Counted from the first letter of the stretch, positions 1-8,514 are shown. The stretch is 64,000 nt of DNA from Bradyrhizobium huanghuaihaiense (GCF_007830635.1 NZ_VLLA01000001.1:529868-593867); one strand, 5' to 3'. The notes: generated from the sequence alone by a model not told the origin. Numbers and translations are program-made.

Positions 1-1445
1 ACCGACTTGCCGGAGCCGGTGGTGCCGGCGATCAGCATGTGCGGCGTGCGCGCGAGGTCGATGATGACGGGGTCGCCGCCGATGGTCTTGCCGAGGCAGA
101 GCGGCAGTTTCGCAACCGTGTCGGTGGCTTCCTTGGCGATCAGCAGTTCGCGCAAATAGACCTTTTCGCGATGGGCGTTCGGCAGCTCGATGCCGATGGC
201 ATTGCGGCCGGGCACGACGGCGACGCGCGCCGACAGCGCGCTCATCGAGCGGGCGATGTCGTCGGCAAGGCCGATCACGCGCGATGATTTGATGCCGGGC
301 GCCGGCTCCAGCTCGTACAGCGTGACGACAGGACCCGGATTGGCCTTCACGATCTCGCCGCGCACGCCGAAATCCTGCAGCACGCCTTCGAGCGAGCGCG
401 AATTGGCTTCCAGCTCGGCCTTGCTGAGCGGCTGGCGATCGCCCGCCTTTGGCGCGGCCAGCACGGACACGGATGGAAGCTCGAACTTGTCGGAGGATTT
501 CTTGGAAGCCGCCTTCGGCGCGGCCTTCTTGCGCGGGGCGCGCGCGGCCGGCTCCTCCTCTTCCTCCTCCTCGTCTTCCGCTTCTTCCTCGTGCTCGTCC
601 TCGTAATCCTCGTCCTCGGCCTGCGGCGAGATCGACGGCGCGGCGCGGCCACCGCCGAGATTCGGCTCCTGGCGGCTGAAGCTGGCGGCCTTGGTCTTGG
701 GTCCGCTCGAGACCAGCGAGCGATAAGCCGCGCCAAGCAGCCAGATCAGTCGCGCTTTCGTGCTCATCAGCGCATGGAACAGCCAACCCAGCGACACCGA
801 GCCGCGATCGCTCCCCTCGTCCTCGTCGAGCGGCTTGTCGTCATCTTCGATCTCGGCGAGCTCTTCGTCCTGCTCGCGTGCGCCGAGACCGCAGGCGATC
901 AGGAAGGTCGCGGTCATCGCGGCGAACAGGATCGTGCCGAGGATCATGCGATAGATCGTGCCGGGCGGTCCGAAGATCACCGCGGGCGCGCGCACCAGGG
1001 CATCGCCGACCACGCCGCCGAGCCCGGTCGGCAGCGGCCAGGCGCCGCCATGCGGCCAGCAGCTGACGAAGCCTGCTGCGATCACGGTGCAGAGAATCCA
1101 GGAGCCGAGCCGCAGCGCTTCGCGGTCGAACGGGCGATGCGTCATCATCCGCCAGCCCCAGACCGCGACGGTCAGGACCAGCATGATCGCGCCGAGCCCG
1201 AGGATCTGCATCGCGAGGTCGGCGCCGATGGCGCCGGCATAGCCGAGGATGTTGCGGATCGGCCGCGAGGTCGCGTGGCTGAGACTGGGATCCTGCACCG
1301 ACCAGGTCATCAGCGCCGCCGAGGCGACGCCCGACAGCGCGATCAGGCCGAGGCCGCTGAGCTCGCGCATGCGCCGAGCCAGCCCCTCGCGGATCGAGGG
1401 CGGCAGATGGCCGACCAGTGGAATGACACGTTCGATTGCCGACAT
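1..1445 (-). CDS. ftsK: DNA translocase FtsK, 3' end cut by window edge
   Basis: Divisome-linked DNA pump that clears chromosome dimers and the terminus from the closing septum. The visible 481 residues hold four N-terminal membrane helices (about 30-48, 68-98, 113-130, 165-185). A long linker follows, with a run of Asp/Glu and then Lys/Ala-rich segments (about 190-320). The start of the motor domain comes next, ending exactly at the Walker A motif GTTGSGKS (473-480), preceded by the typical PHMLIA. The remaining motor and the gamma domain lie outside the window. The start is the ATG at 1445, giving MSAIERVIPL; a GTG two codons upstream is possible. The gene begins 15 bases after the aminotransferase stop on the same strand, so the two are probably co-transcribed. 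Confidence 0.95.
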   Translation of the reverse strand, partial: MSAIERVIPLVGHLPPSIREGLARRMRELSGLGLIALSGVASAALMTWSVQDPSLSHATSRPIRNILGYAGAIGADLAMQILGLGAIMLVLTVAVWGWRMMTHRPFDREALRLGSWILCTVIAAGFVSCWPHGGAWPLPTGLGGVVGDALVRAPAVIFGPPGTIYRMILGTILFAAMTATFLIACGLGAREQDEELAEIEDDDKPLDEDEGSDRGSVSLGWLFHALMSTKARLIWLLGAAYRSLVSSGPKTKAASFSRQEPNLGGGRAAPSISPQAEDEDYEDEHEEEAEDEEEEEEEPAARAPRKKAAPKAASKKSSDKFELPSVSVLAAPKAGDRQPLSKAELEANSRSLEGVLQDFGVRGEIVKANPGPVVTLYELEPAPGIKSSRVIGLADDIARSMSALSARVAVVPGRNAIGIELPNAHREKVYLRELLIAKEATDTVAKLPLCLGKTIGGDPVIIDLARTPHMLIAGTTGSGKS

Positions 1446-1460
1446 GCTCACGGGCCCCGC

Positions 1461-2675
1461 CTAACCCAGAGTCTCGACCAGACGGTGCAGCGCCTGCGCC
1501 GTCGTTTCGCCATCCTGCACCAGCGCGAGGCGGATGTAGCCTGCGCCGGGATTGAATCCGTCAGGCTGCTGTCGCGCCAGAAAGCTGCCGGGCACCACGC
1601 GCACGCCTGCTTCCTTGAACAGCTTGAGCGTCACCGACACATCGTCGCCGATCTCGGAGGTGTTGAGCCAGACGCAAAAGCCGCCATCGGGCCGGCGGTA
1701 GCTGTAACGATTGCCGATGATCTGGTCGGCGAGATCGAACTTGATCCGGTACAGCCTGCGGTTCTCCTCGACATGCGCCTCGTCGCCATAGGCGACGGTC
1801 GCGACATGCTGGAGCGGCACCGGCACCTGAGGCGCCGCGATGTTGCGCAGCTCGAGGAACATGCCGATGAGCTTCTTGTCGCCGGCGGCGAAGCCGACGC
1901 GCAGGCCCGGCAGGTTGGAGCGCTTCGACAGCGACTGGAACGCGACCACGCGGGTGAAATCGGGCCCGGCGCATTCCAGCGCGCTGCCCGGGGCCTCGCG
2001 GGTGTAGATCTCCGAATAGCACTCGTCGCTGAGGATCACGAAGCCGTAGCGATCGGCGAGCTGCTTCAAGCGCTTGAAATAGTCGGGCTTGGCGACCGAG
2101 CCCTGCGGATTGGCGGGCGAGGCCAGATAGAACGCCACCGTGCGCGCCAGCGTCGCCTCGTCGATCGCGTCGAGATCGGGCAGGAAGCCGTTCTCGACCG
2201 TGGTCGGCAGATGGATCGGCTCGCAAGCGGCCGCGAGGGCGCCTGCACCATAGACCGGATAGAACGGGTTCGGCATCAGGATCGCGGGCTTGCCCGGACG
2301 CGGCCCGACATAGCGGGCGGCTGCGATCGCGGCGAGGAACAGCCCCTCGCGGCTGCCATTGAGGACGAGAATCTCGCTCTTGGGGTCGAGCTGCCGTGGC
2401 AGGTTGAAGCGCGACGACAGCCAGGCGCTCGCAGCGTTCCGGAACGGCTCGGTACCCTGGTTCATCGGGTAGCGGCCGAACTCGGCGATGTGCTTGGCCA
2501 GGACCGGGCCGACGAAGTCGGGCACGGGATGCTGGGGCTCGCCGACCGCAAGCGAAATCAAGGGCTTGCCAGGCTGATGCGGGGCCAAAAGCTCGTTCAG
2601 CCGGACGAAGGGCGAGCGTGCGGAATCGGAGCCATTACCGCCCTGCGGCGCACGGGATGAAGCGGTCAGAGCCAT
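1461..2675 (-). CDS. PLP-dependent class I/II aminotransferase
   Basis: 404 residues, fold type I aminotransferase. Visible marks are SPANPQG (186-192), SDECYSEIY with the PLP-binding Asp217, and SLSKRSNLPGLRVGF with Schiff-base Lys251. An Arg near the C-terminus (YIRLALV) would bind the substrate carboxylate. The overall sequence resembles the N-succinyldiaminopimelate aminotransferase (DapC)-like branch, which makes a role in the lysine/diaminopimelate pathway plausible. Substrate specificity in this superfamily cannot be read from sequence, so no symbol is given. It is transcribed just ahead of ftsK with a 15-base gap. No strong ribosome site precedes the ATG at 2675. Confidence 0.9.
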   Translation of the reverse strand: MALTASSRAPQGGNGSDSARSPFVRLNELLAPHQPGKPLISLAVGEPQHPVPDFVGPVLAKHIAEFGRYPMNQGTEPFRNAASAWLSSRFNLPRQLDPKSEILVLNGSREGLFLAAIAAARYVGPRPGKPAILMPNPFYPVYGAGALAAACEPIHLPTTVENGFLPDLDAIDEATLARTVAFYLASPANPQGSVAKPDYFKRLKQLADRYGFVILSDECYSEIYTREAPGSALECAGPDFTRVVAFQSLSKRSNLPGLRVGFAAGDKKLIGMFLELRNIAAPQVPVPLQHVATVAYGDEAHVEENRRLYRIKFDLADQIIGNRYSYRRPDGGFCVWLNTSEIGDDVSVTLKLFKEAGVRVVPGSFLARQQPDGFNPGAGYIRLALVQDGETTAQALHRLVETLG

Positions 2676-2864
2676 TCGTTGGGCGCCAGTACTCTTGGAA
2701 CGGCCGGTCGCACCAAGGCGCCGGCGGGAAGCGGTTCAGTTCACCATAGATAGGGCGAGGTTAAGACGCGATTAACCATCGGCCGCCGCCGCCGTCCAGA
2801 GCGGGAAAAATGGGGCCGGATAACAACGGGATGCATGGGCTACAGGGCCGGGCTGGTTCCTCCA

Positions 2865-2977
2865 CCTCTCCCGCTTGCGGGAGAGGTCGCGCCAAAGGCG
2901 CGGGTGAGGGTTCTCGCCGCTTAGGGACTGTCCCGATGTTGGGACACCCTCTCCCCAGCCTCCCCCGCATGCGGGGG
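2865..2977. repeat. Intergenic inverted-repeat cluster (family E)
   Basis: The 325-base gap between the aminotransferase start and the GFA gene stop has no gene. It holds nested palindromes: arms CCTCTCCCGC/GCGGGAGAGG at 2865-2886, CGCGCC-aaa-GGCGCG at 2888-2902, and CCCCCGCATGCGGGGG at 2962-2977. The layout is that of dispersed short palindromic elements common in this group. It could fold in RNA and may separate the two transcripts. Confidence 0.7.
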
Positions 2978-3000
2978 AAAGAGCGCACCATTATAGTGGC

Positions 3001-3405
3001 TTAGCGCCCCGGCAGCTTCTCGAATGTCTTCATGCCCGCGGGGATCGCGTGGAACTCCTGCATGTCGCAGGTGTAGATCGCCATCTGCGGCTGGAATTGC
3101 TTGGGCTCGTCCAGCGTGCCGACCTTCAGGATCGCGGCGGGCAGGCCCGGCACCTTGGTCACCAGATGCGTGCCGCATTCGGCGCAGAATTCGCGCGTCA
3201 CGGCGCGCTCGAGGTCCTTGCGTGTGAACTGCTTGGGCTGTCCGGTGATGTAGGAGAAGCCGGCTGCCGGCATCGCGATGAAGGTGTTGGGCGCGCCGCC
3301 CGAGATGTACTGGCACTCGCGGCAGTGACACTGGGCCTGCATCATCGGGTCGCCCTCGGCGACATAGCGCACTTCGCCGCAATAGCATCCGCCTTCCAAA
3401 CGCAT
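3001..3405 (-). CDS. GFA/CENP-V family zinc protein
   Basis: 134 residues. Zinc ligands of the GFA (glutathione-dependent formaldehyde-activating) fold are all present: C7 and C9 (GCYCG), C26, C28 and C31 (CHCREC), C74 and C77 (FCAECG). Family members include S-(hydroxymethyl)glutathione synthase, but most bacterial paralogs have no proven substrate, so only the fold is claimed. The longer in-frame reading upstream was rejected. The ATG at 3405 has a clear GGGAGG ribosome site and starts the conserved MRLEGGCYCG. It stands alone, downstream of the amtB1 terminator on the same strand. Confidence 0.88.
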   Translation of the reverse strand: MRLEGGCYCGEVRYVAEGDPMMQAQCHCRECQYISGGAPNTFIAMPAAGFSYITGQPKQFTRKDLERAVTREFCAECGTHLVTKVPGLPAAILKVGTLDEPKQFQPQMAIYTCDMQEFHAIPAGMKTFEKLPGR

Positions 3406-3505
3406 GACGACCTCCCGATTGTTTTTCGTTGTGGTCGGTATTTCTGCGCCGGCAATCTGGAATGGCAATCTTTTTCTTCGGCACCCGGTCAAAAAGAAAA
3501 TCTGC

Positions 3506-3540
3506 AAAAAGAAAGGGGCTCCAACTTGCGCTGGAGCCCC
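3506..3540 (-). terminator. Rho-independent terminator of glnK1-amtB1
   Basis: Perfect 9-bp stem GGGGCTCCA/TGGAGCCCC with an 8-base loop (3515-3540). On the minus strand it is followed by TTTCTTTTT. It lies 85 bases past the amtB1 stop. A second, shorter hairpin (CGCGGTC/GACCGCG, 3589-3610) sits between the stop and this stem. Confidence 0.85.
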
Positions 3541-3624
3541 TCAACGGTCGGGGCATTGCCGGGTATGTGCCCAAACCGTAGTTGTGGACGCGGTCCCCGA
3601 GGAGACCGCGCCCGGGAGGAGAGG

Positions 3625-5073
3625 TTACATGTTGTAGGCGCGCTCGGTGTGCTCGGTGATGTCGAGGCCTTCACGCTCGCTCTCGACATTGGCGCGGAGG
3701 CCAACGATCACATCGACGACCTTGTAGAGTATCGCCGAACCGACGCCCGACCACACCAGCGTGGTGCCGACGGCCTTGAGCTGGGAGATCATCTGCGCCG
3801 CGAAGTCGTAGTCGGCAACCTTCGGCGGGATCGCGGTGTAGTCGATGATGCCGGCGCCGCCGAGGGCGGGATTGACGAGAATGCCGGTGCCGATGGCGCC
3901 GACGATGCCGCCGATGCAGTGCACGCCGAACACGTCGAGGCTGTCATCGTAGCCGATCGCGTTCTTCACGACGGTGCAGAAGAACAGGCAGACCACACCG
4001 ACCACGAGGCCGAGGACGATCGCACCCATGACACCGGAGAAGCCGGCGGCAGGCGTGACGGCCACGAGACCCGCGACAGCGCCGGAGATGACGCCGAGCA
4101 CCGACGGATGCCCCTTCACGATCCACTCCGCGAACATCCACGACAGCGCGGCGGCTGCGGTGGCGACGAAGGAGTTGGTCATGGCGAGGGCAGCGCCGCC
4201 ATTGGCTTCGAGGTTGGAGCCGGCGTTGAAGCCGAACCAGCCGACCCAGAGCAGCGAGGCGCCGATCATCGACATGGTCAGCGAGTGCGGGGCCATCAGC
4301 TCCTTGCCGTAACCGACGCGCTTGCCGATCAGGAGGGCGCCGACGAGACCTGCGATGCCGGCGTTGATGTGCACCACGGTGCCGCCTGCGAAGTCGATCG
4401 CGCCCGCCTTGAAGATCCAGCCGGCGTCGGCGTTGATCTCGTCGAGCTTGGCCTGCGCCGCGGTCTTCGCCGCCGCATCACCCGCCGCAGCCAGAGCCTT
4501 GGCAGCGTCCTGGATCGCGTCCGGGCCCGGCCAGTACCAGACCATGTGCGCGATCGGGAAGTAGATCAGCGTGACCCAGAGCGGGATGAAGAGAGCGATC
4601 GCCGAGAACTTCATGCGCTCGGCGAAGGCGCCGACGATGAGGGCGGGCGTGATCGCCGCGAAGGTCATCTGGAAGCACATGTAGATGAGCTCCGAGATGT
4701 TGGCATCGACCGAGAAGGTCGCGGCCTTCGAGTCGGTGGTGACGCCCATCATGAAGGCCTTGGAGAAGCCGCCGATGAAGTCGGAACCACCGGTGAAGGC
4801 GAGGCTGTAGCCGTACACGGCCCAGATCACGGTGACGACGCAGACGGTGTAGAACACCTGCATCAGAACGGAGAGCATGTTCTTGGAGCGGACGAGGCCG
4901 CCGTAGAACAGCGCGAGGCCGGGGATGGTCATCAACAGCACGAGCACTGTCGATGTCAGCATCCAGGCGTTGTCTCCCTTGTTGACCGTTGGCTCGGCGT
5001 AGGCTGCGGTCGCAGCGAACAGGCCGACTGCGAGAGCCGCCAATCCCGCGCCATAGGGACGCTTGAACGTCAT
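3625..5073 (-). CDS. amtB: Ammonium transporter AmtB1
   Basis: 482-residue Amt/Mep/Rh channel of the inner membrane, with a cleavable signal sequence (MTFKRPYGAG to AYA-EP, cut near residue 26) and about 11 membrane helices. The pore twin histidines are H235 (GTVVHINAG) and H385 (FGVHCIGG). Between residues 181 and 226 there is an Ala/Lys-rich hydrophilic segment (about 45 residues) absent from AmtB2, placed in a periplasmic-side loop just before the first pore histidine. The C-terminal tail contains the EREGLDITEH motif that couples the trimer to GlnK. ATG at 5073 has an AGGAGT site; the longer reading frame upstream overlaps the leader. glnK1 ends 37 bases upstream, so they form the usual glnK-amtB operon, expected to respond to nitrogen limitation. 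Confidence 0.95.
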   Translation of the reverse strand: MTFKRPYGAGLAALAVGLFAATAAYAEPTVNKGDNAWMLTSTVLVLLMTIPGLALFYGGLVRSKNMLSVLMQVFYTVCVVTVIWAVYGYSLAFTGGSDFIGGFSKAFMMGVTTDSKAATFSVDANISELIYMCFQMTFAAITPALIVGAFAERMKFSAIALFIPLWVTLIYFPIAHMVWYWPGPDAIQDAAKALAAAGDAAAKTAAQAKLDEINADAGWIFKAGAIDFAGGTVVHINAGIAGLVGALLIGKRVGYGKELMAPHSLTMSMIGASLLWVGWFGFNAGSNLEANGGAALAMTNSFVATAAAALSWMFAEWIVKGHPSVLGVISGAVAGLVAVTPAAGFSGVMGAIVLGLVVGVVCLFFCTVVKNAIGYDDSLDVFGVHCIGGIVGAIGTGILVNPALGGAGIIDYTAIPPKVADYDFAAQMISQLKAVGTTLVWSGVGSAILYKVVDVIVGLRANVESEREGLDITEHTERAYNM

Positions 5074-5110
5074 ATTGTTTACTCCTGATTGGATAAGGTT
5101 GAGCGCGAAA

Positions 5111-5449
5111 TCAGAGGGCCGCGGCATCGGCCTCGCCGGTGCGGATGCGAACCGCATGGTCGAGATTGATGACGAAGATCTTGCCGTCGCCGATCTGTCC
5201 GGTTTTCGCAGCGGACGTGATGGCGTCGATGGTCTTGTCGACCTGGTCGGAGGCGACAGCGACCTCGATCTTGATCTTGGGCAGGAAGCTCACGGCATAT
5301 TCGGCGCCGCGATAGATTTCCGTATGGCCCTTCTGGCGGCCATACCCCTTGACTTCCGTCACCGTGAGACCGTGAACGCCGATGGCGGTCAGGGCGTCAC
5401 GGACTTCTTCCAGCTTGAATGGCTTGATAATCGCCATAACAATTTTCAT
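5111..5449 (-). CDS. glnK: PII signal protein GlnK1
   Basis: 112 residues, full PII length. It starts [16 protein letters not shown]. The T-loop has [15 protein letters not shown] with the uridylylation Tyr51, and the C-loop/ATP site shows [10 protein letters not shown] and RIRTGE. PII trimers report 2-oxoglutarate and ATP/ADP and plug AmtB when nitrogen is plentiful. The ATG at 5449 gives the canonical N-terminus; the upstream in-frame extension is rejected. It is first gene of the operon with amtB1, and a sigma-54-type element lies about 107 bases upstream. GlnB versus GlnK naming is decided by linkage to amtB. Confidence 0.95.
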   Translation of the reverse strand: MKIVMAIIKPFKLEEVRDALTAIGVHGLTVTEVKGYGRQKGHTEIYRGAEYAVSFLPKIKIEVAVASDQVDKTIDAITSAAKTGQIGDGKIFVINLDHAVRIRTGEADAAAL

Positions 5450-5554
5450 GGGTCCTATCCCCGCTTGGGCCCGGTCCGGACGTGGCCGGGCGTTTCTCGA
5501 CTGGTTCGCCACGAGGGAGAAGTTCACTACGCGGGCACAGCCAGGACCCCTAGA

Positions 5555-5570
5555 ATCAAATGCCGTGCCA
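5555..5570 (-). promoter_or_regulatory. Sigma-54 type promoter of glnK1
   Basis: Minus-strand sequence TGGCACGGCATTTGAT fits the RpoN consensus TGGCAC-N5-TTGCA, with a perfect -24 half and TTGAT in place of TTGCA. It predicts a leader of about 95 bases before glnK1. Nitrogen-regulated glnK-amtB operons normally depend on RpoN and NtrC. I saw no convincing NtrC dyad upstream, and the rest of the 393-base gap to the clpP stop (5450-5842) shows no gene. Confidence 0.65.
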
Positions 5571-5842
5571 GATCGGGCGCATTGCCTAACGGACTATGAA
5601 AACGGGTATTTTCGCGCCTGGCCCGTATTGCGGTGCAGTGCGCTATTACGTCGCGCTCAAAACGTGGTCATATCTGATCAAAAAGCAGGCACGACAGGCT
5701 GCCGACACAATTGCTGCTCACGTGTCGGGCAGCGCGAAGGTATTTAATTACAGAAGAGGTCTGATAAGGGGCCCCACCGCCCCGCGAAATATCGAACCGG
5801 CCCTCGGCGTGCTCACGGGATGCGCGCAACCGGCCTGGACCG

Positions 5843-6445
5843 TCAGGCGGCCTCGCGCTGCGCAAAGACCCGGTCGATCAATCCCCATTCGACCCCTTGC
5901 TGCGCGGTCATGAAGTGGTCGCGGTCCAGGGTGCGTTCCACCTCCGCCTCGGTGCGTCCGCAATGCTGCGCGTAGAGCCGGGTGATGCGCCGCTTGGTCT
6001 CCTGCATTTCGTTGGCATGGATCAGGATGTCGGACGCCTGGCCCTGGAAGCCGCCCAGCGGTTGATGCACGTGAAGGCTCGCATTGGGGAGCGCGGCGCG
6101 GTGACCTGGCTCGCCGGCCATCAGCAGGAACGAGCCCATCGAGCGCGCGGTGCCCATGCACAGCGTATGAACCGGCGCCTTGATGAACTGCATGGTGTCG
6201 TACATGGCGAGACCAGAGGTGACCACGCCGCCGTAGGAGTTGATGTAGAGGTTGATCGGCCTGTTCGGATTCTCCGCCTCCAGGAACAACAATTGCGCGC
6301 AGACCAGTCCGGACATCGCATCATTGACCTCGCCGTTGAGGAAGATGATGCGCTCGCGCAGGAGCCGCGAATAGATGTCGAAGGATCGCTCGCCGCGGGC
6401 GGATTGTTCGACAACCATAGGGACGAGCTGAAGCATGTCGCGCAT
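5843..6445 (-). CDS. clpP: ClpP-family serine protease, orphan paralog
   Basis: 200 residues. The catalytic triad is intact and correctly spaced: Ser102 (GTARSMGSF), His127 (LHVHQPLGG) and Asp176 (LDRDHF). The oligomerisation and proteolytic core ([19 protein letters not shown]) is standard. The main housekeeping clpP of alphaproteobacteria sits between tig and clpX; here there is no clpX, clpA or tig, so this is a second copy that must borrow an unfoldase. ATG at 6445 has a GGAGG site; the longer frame upstream adds no conserved residues. It lies 41 bases after the SRPBCC gene and may share the arsR promoter. Confidence 0.9.
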   Translation of the reverse strand: MRDMLQLVPMVVEQSARGERSFDIYSRLLRERIIFLNGEVNDAMSGLVCAQLLFLEAENPNRPINLYINSYGGVVTSGLAMYDTMQFIKAPVHTLCMGTARSMGSFLLMAGEPGHRAALPNASLHVHQPLGGFQGQASDILIHANEMQETKRRITRLYAQHCGRTEAEVERTLDRDHFMTAQQGVEWGLIDRVFAQREAA

Positions 6446-6486
6446 TGGCGACCTCCATGTTTGCAGGTGATGACGTCTTGCTGGTG

Positions 6487-6843
6487 TTAGGCGGCGACGC
6501 GCATCAAGCAGCAATTGCTGTTGGCCGGCTGCGGCAGCTTCGCATCATCGTCGCAGGCTTGCTGGATGATGCGAAAGCGCGTGCCGCCGTCCTCGTTCGG
6601 CTCGATCCGGAAGATCACGTGGCTTTCGCGAAACGGCGGTTCGGAATCGCGAAGCCGGTAGCGCACCTCCTCGCCCGCGATCGACGATTCCGGCTCGGCG
6701 CCGGCAAGGTCGCAATCCGGTAGCCAGCGTTCGCGCAGCGCCGGAATGGTGACGGCGCGCCAGACCTTTGCCGGCGGCGCGTCGAATTCATATTCGAGCA
6801 CCAGTTCTGCGTCGGAGGGATCAGGTTTCGCTGCGTCGCTCAT
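6487..6843 (-). CDS. SRPBCC/AHSA1-domain protein
   Basis: 118 residues with the START-like helix-grip signature: [19 protein letters not shown] at the N-terminus, then ALRERWLPD and [19 protein letters not shown]. It is slightly short for the family (usually 140-160), ending in a Cys-containing tail [10 protein letters not shown]. Such proteins bind hydrophobic ligands, and stand-alone copies paired with an ArsR-type repressor are common; the ligand is unknown. It begins 12 bases after the arsR stop with its AAGGAT ribosome site overlapping the arsR end, so it is almost certainly co-transcribed. Confidence 0.85.
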   Translation of the reverse strand: MSDAAKPDPSDAELVLEYEFDAPPAKVWRAVTIPALRERWLPDCDLAGAEPESSIAGEEVRYRLRDSEPPFRESHVIFRIEPNEDGGTRFRIIQQACDDDAKLPQPANSNCCLMRVAA

Positions 6844-6855
6844 TGATCCAGATCC

Positions 6856-7170
6856 TTATTGATCCATGTCCTTGAGGAGATCGGCGAGTGCTTCCATGCG
6901 CTTCGGCCAATAGGCGCGGTAACGCGCAAGCCATGCCCCGATGGCCACGATTCCGTCCGGGTCGACTTCGTAATTCACAAAGCGGCCCTGCCGCTGTTCG
7001 CGCACGAGGCCTGCCGCGCGCAGCACCGAAAGATGCTGCGACATCGCCGGCTGGCTGATCTCCAAACCGTCGCGCAAAGCGCTGGCATTCAGGCTTCCGC
7101 CAGCGAGCTTCTCAAAGACTTTTCGGCGCGTCGGGTCGGCCAGTGCCTTGAAGATGTCGGCTTCGATCAT
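6856..7170 (-). CDS. ArsR/SmtB-family transcriptional repressor
   Basis: 104 residues, winged helix from about residue 8 to 75. ALADPTRRKVFEKLAGG is the family's N-terminal signature, ISQPAMSQHLSVLRAAGLV is the recognition helix, and GRFVNYEV is the wing. There is no ELCVCDL-type metal box or Cys pair, so it is the non-metal (SdpR-like) branch that usually controls a neighbouring SRPBCC gene. The start codon ATG at 7170 has no Shine-Dalgarno sequence; a large palindrome occupies its place. This suggests a leaderless message (see the operator entry). Confidence 0.92.
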   Translation of the reverse strand: MIEADIFKALADPTRRKVFEKLAGGSLNASALRDGLEISQPAMSQHLSVLRAAGLVREQRQGRFVNYEVDPDGIVAIGAWLARYRAYWPKRMEALADLLKDMDQ

Positions 7171-7172
7171 GT

Positions 7173-7200
7173 CAACACATAAGCATGTACTTATGTGTTG
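7173..7200. promoter_or_regulatory. arsR operator overlapping its promoter
   Basis: Perfect inverted repeat with 11-base arms CAACACATAAG and CTTATGTGTTG around a 6-base spacer, ending 2 bases before the arsR start codon. On the minus strand TTGCGC, 17 bases, then TTATGT (7182-7177) can serve as -35 and -10. This would put transcription start at or next to the A of the ATG. Bound repressor would therefore cover the -10 and start site. It also overlaps the region just beyond the amtB2 stop. Confidence 0.8.
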
Positions 7201-7212
7201 CGCAAGCCTCGA

Positions 7213-8514
7213 TTACTGAAGGGCTTCGCCGTGCTGCGAAATATCCAGTCCCTCGAGCTCGTGCTCACGGGATACGCGCAAGGGCACGAACAGGCCGACC
7301 AGCTTGAGCAGCACAAAACTCACGCCCGCAGCCCAAACGAAGGTGACGGCGACCCCGTAGAGCTGGATCAGGAGCTGCTGCGGATGGCCCTCGAGCAGGC
7401 CGGCGGTGCCGCCGATCGCGCTGGTCGCGAACACGCCGGCGAGCAGGGTCCCGGTCAGGCCGCCGATGCCGTGGACGCCGAACACGTCGAGGGAGTCGTC
7501 GTAGTTGAAGCGGTGCTTCAGCCAGGTGCAGGCCCAGTAGCAGACCGCTCCGGCAATGATGCCGATGACGATGCCATGCCACGGCGCCACGAAGCCCGAG
7601 GCCGGCGTGATGGTGCCGAGACCCGCGACCGCGCCGGAGATCATGCCGAGCACGGAGGGCTTGCGCCGGGTCGACCATTCGATCGCGCCCCAGGTCAGCG
7701 CACCGGAACAGGCTGCAAGATGCGTCGCGATGATCGCCATCACCGCGCGCGAATTGGCTGCGCCCGCCGAGCCACCGTTGAAGCCGAACCAGCCGACCCA
7801 CAATAGGCCGGTGCCCATCACCGCGAGCGAGAGATCGAACGGCGAGAGATTTTCTGTGCCGTAGCCGTGGCGGCGTCCCATCACCTTGGCGGCGACGAGG
7901 CCGGCGGTGCCGGCCGACAGATGCACCACGAGGCCGCCGGCGAAATCCATCACGCCCATGCTGGCGAGGAAGCCGCCGCCCCAGACCCAATGCGCCAGCG
8001 GAATGTAGACGAAGATGAACCAGGCGACGGAGAACAGCAGATAGGCGGAGAACCGCATGCGGTCGGCGACGGAGCCCGCGACCAGCGCCACCGTGATGAT
8101 CGCAAACGTCATCTGGTACAGCATGAACAATGCTTCCGGGATCGTCTTCGCCGCCGGGTTGACGCTGTCGAGCGTCATGCCGGCGAGGAACCAGCGGTCG
8201 AGCGTGCCGATCCACGGCCCGTCGCCGACGAAGCAGAGCGAATAGCCGAACGCGACCCAGAGGATGGAGATCATCGTCACCGCAGCAAGGCTCTGCGCCA
8301 TGGTGGCGAGCACGTTCTTCTTGCGCACCATGCCGGAATAGAACAGCGCCAGACCCGGGATCGTCATCATCAGCACCAGCGCGGTGGCGACGATCATCCA
8401 GGCGGTGTCGGCGGTGTTGATCTCGGAGGCGGCGGCGTGCGCCGGCGTGGCCATGACCAACGCAAATCCGATCGGCGCAGCCAAACCGGCTGCACGGCGC
8501 AACAATTCCGCCAT
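7213..8514 (-). CDS. amtB: Ammonium transporter AmtB2
   Basis: 433-residue Amt channel. A signal sequence (to about residue 28, PAHAAA) is followed by about 11 helices. The twin histidines are H198 (LVVHLSAG) and H348 (FGVHGIGG). The phenylalanine gate and the signature IPGLALFYSGMVRKKN are conserved. The C-tail ends EGLDISQHGEALQ. It lacks the Ala-rich periplasmic insertion of AmtB1, so the two channels are diverged paralogs rather than a recent copy. The start has a GGGGGA site. glnK2 ends 77 bases upstream, and the arsR promoter begins right after its stop. Confidence 0.95.
   Translation of the reverse strand: MAELLRRAAGLAAPIGFALVMATPAHAAASEINTADTAWMIVATALVLMMTIPGLALFYSGMVRKKNVLATMAQSLAAVTMISILWVAFGYSLCFVGDGPWIGTLDRWFLAGMTLDSVNPAAKTIPEALFMLYQMTFAIITVALVAGSVADRMRFSAYLLFSVAWFIFVYIPLAHWVWGGGFLASMGVMDFAGGLVVHLSAGTAGLVAAKVMGRRHGYGTENLSPFDLSLAVMGTGLLWVGWFGFNGGSAGAANSRAVMAIIATHLAACSGALTWGAIEWSTRRKPSVLGMISGAVAGLGTITPASGFVAPWHGIVIGIIAGAVCYWACTWLKHRFNYDDSLDVFGVHGIGGLTGTLLAGVFATSAIGGTAGLLEGHPQQLLIQLYGVAVTFVWAAGVSFVLLKLVGLFVPLRVSREHELEGLDISQHGEALQ

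Noticed and set aside
591..2660. 689-codon open frame on the plus strand across ftsK and the aminotransferase
   Set aside because: Antisense shadow of two clear genes; composition is the Arg/Asp/His-rich pattern produced by reading GC-rich codons backwards, with no family motif.
3049..5088. 679-codon plus-strand frame across GFA and amtB1
   Set aside because: Antisense to amtB1; low-complexity Asp/Glu/Gly/Arg sequence without hydrophobic core.
5620..5660. NtrC binding dyad upstream of glnK1
   Set aside because: TGCGGTGCAGTGCGC has half-site-like words but not the arm order or spacing of a GCAC/GTGC dyad.
5596..5913. 105-codon frame in the glnK1-clpP gap
   Set aside because: Overlaps the clpP 3' end and has no ribosome site or motif.
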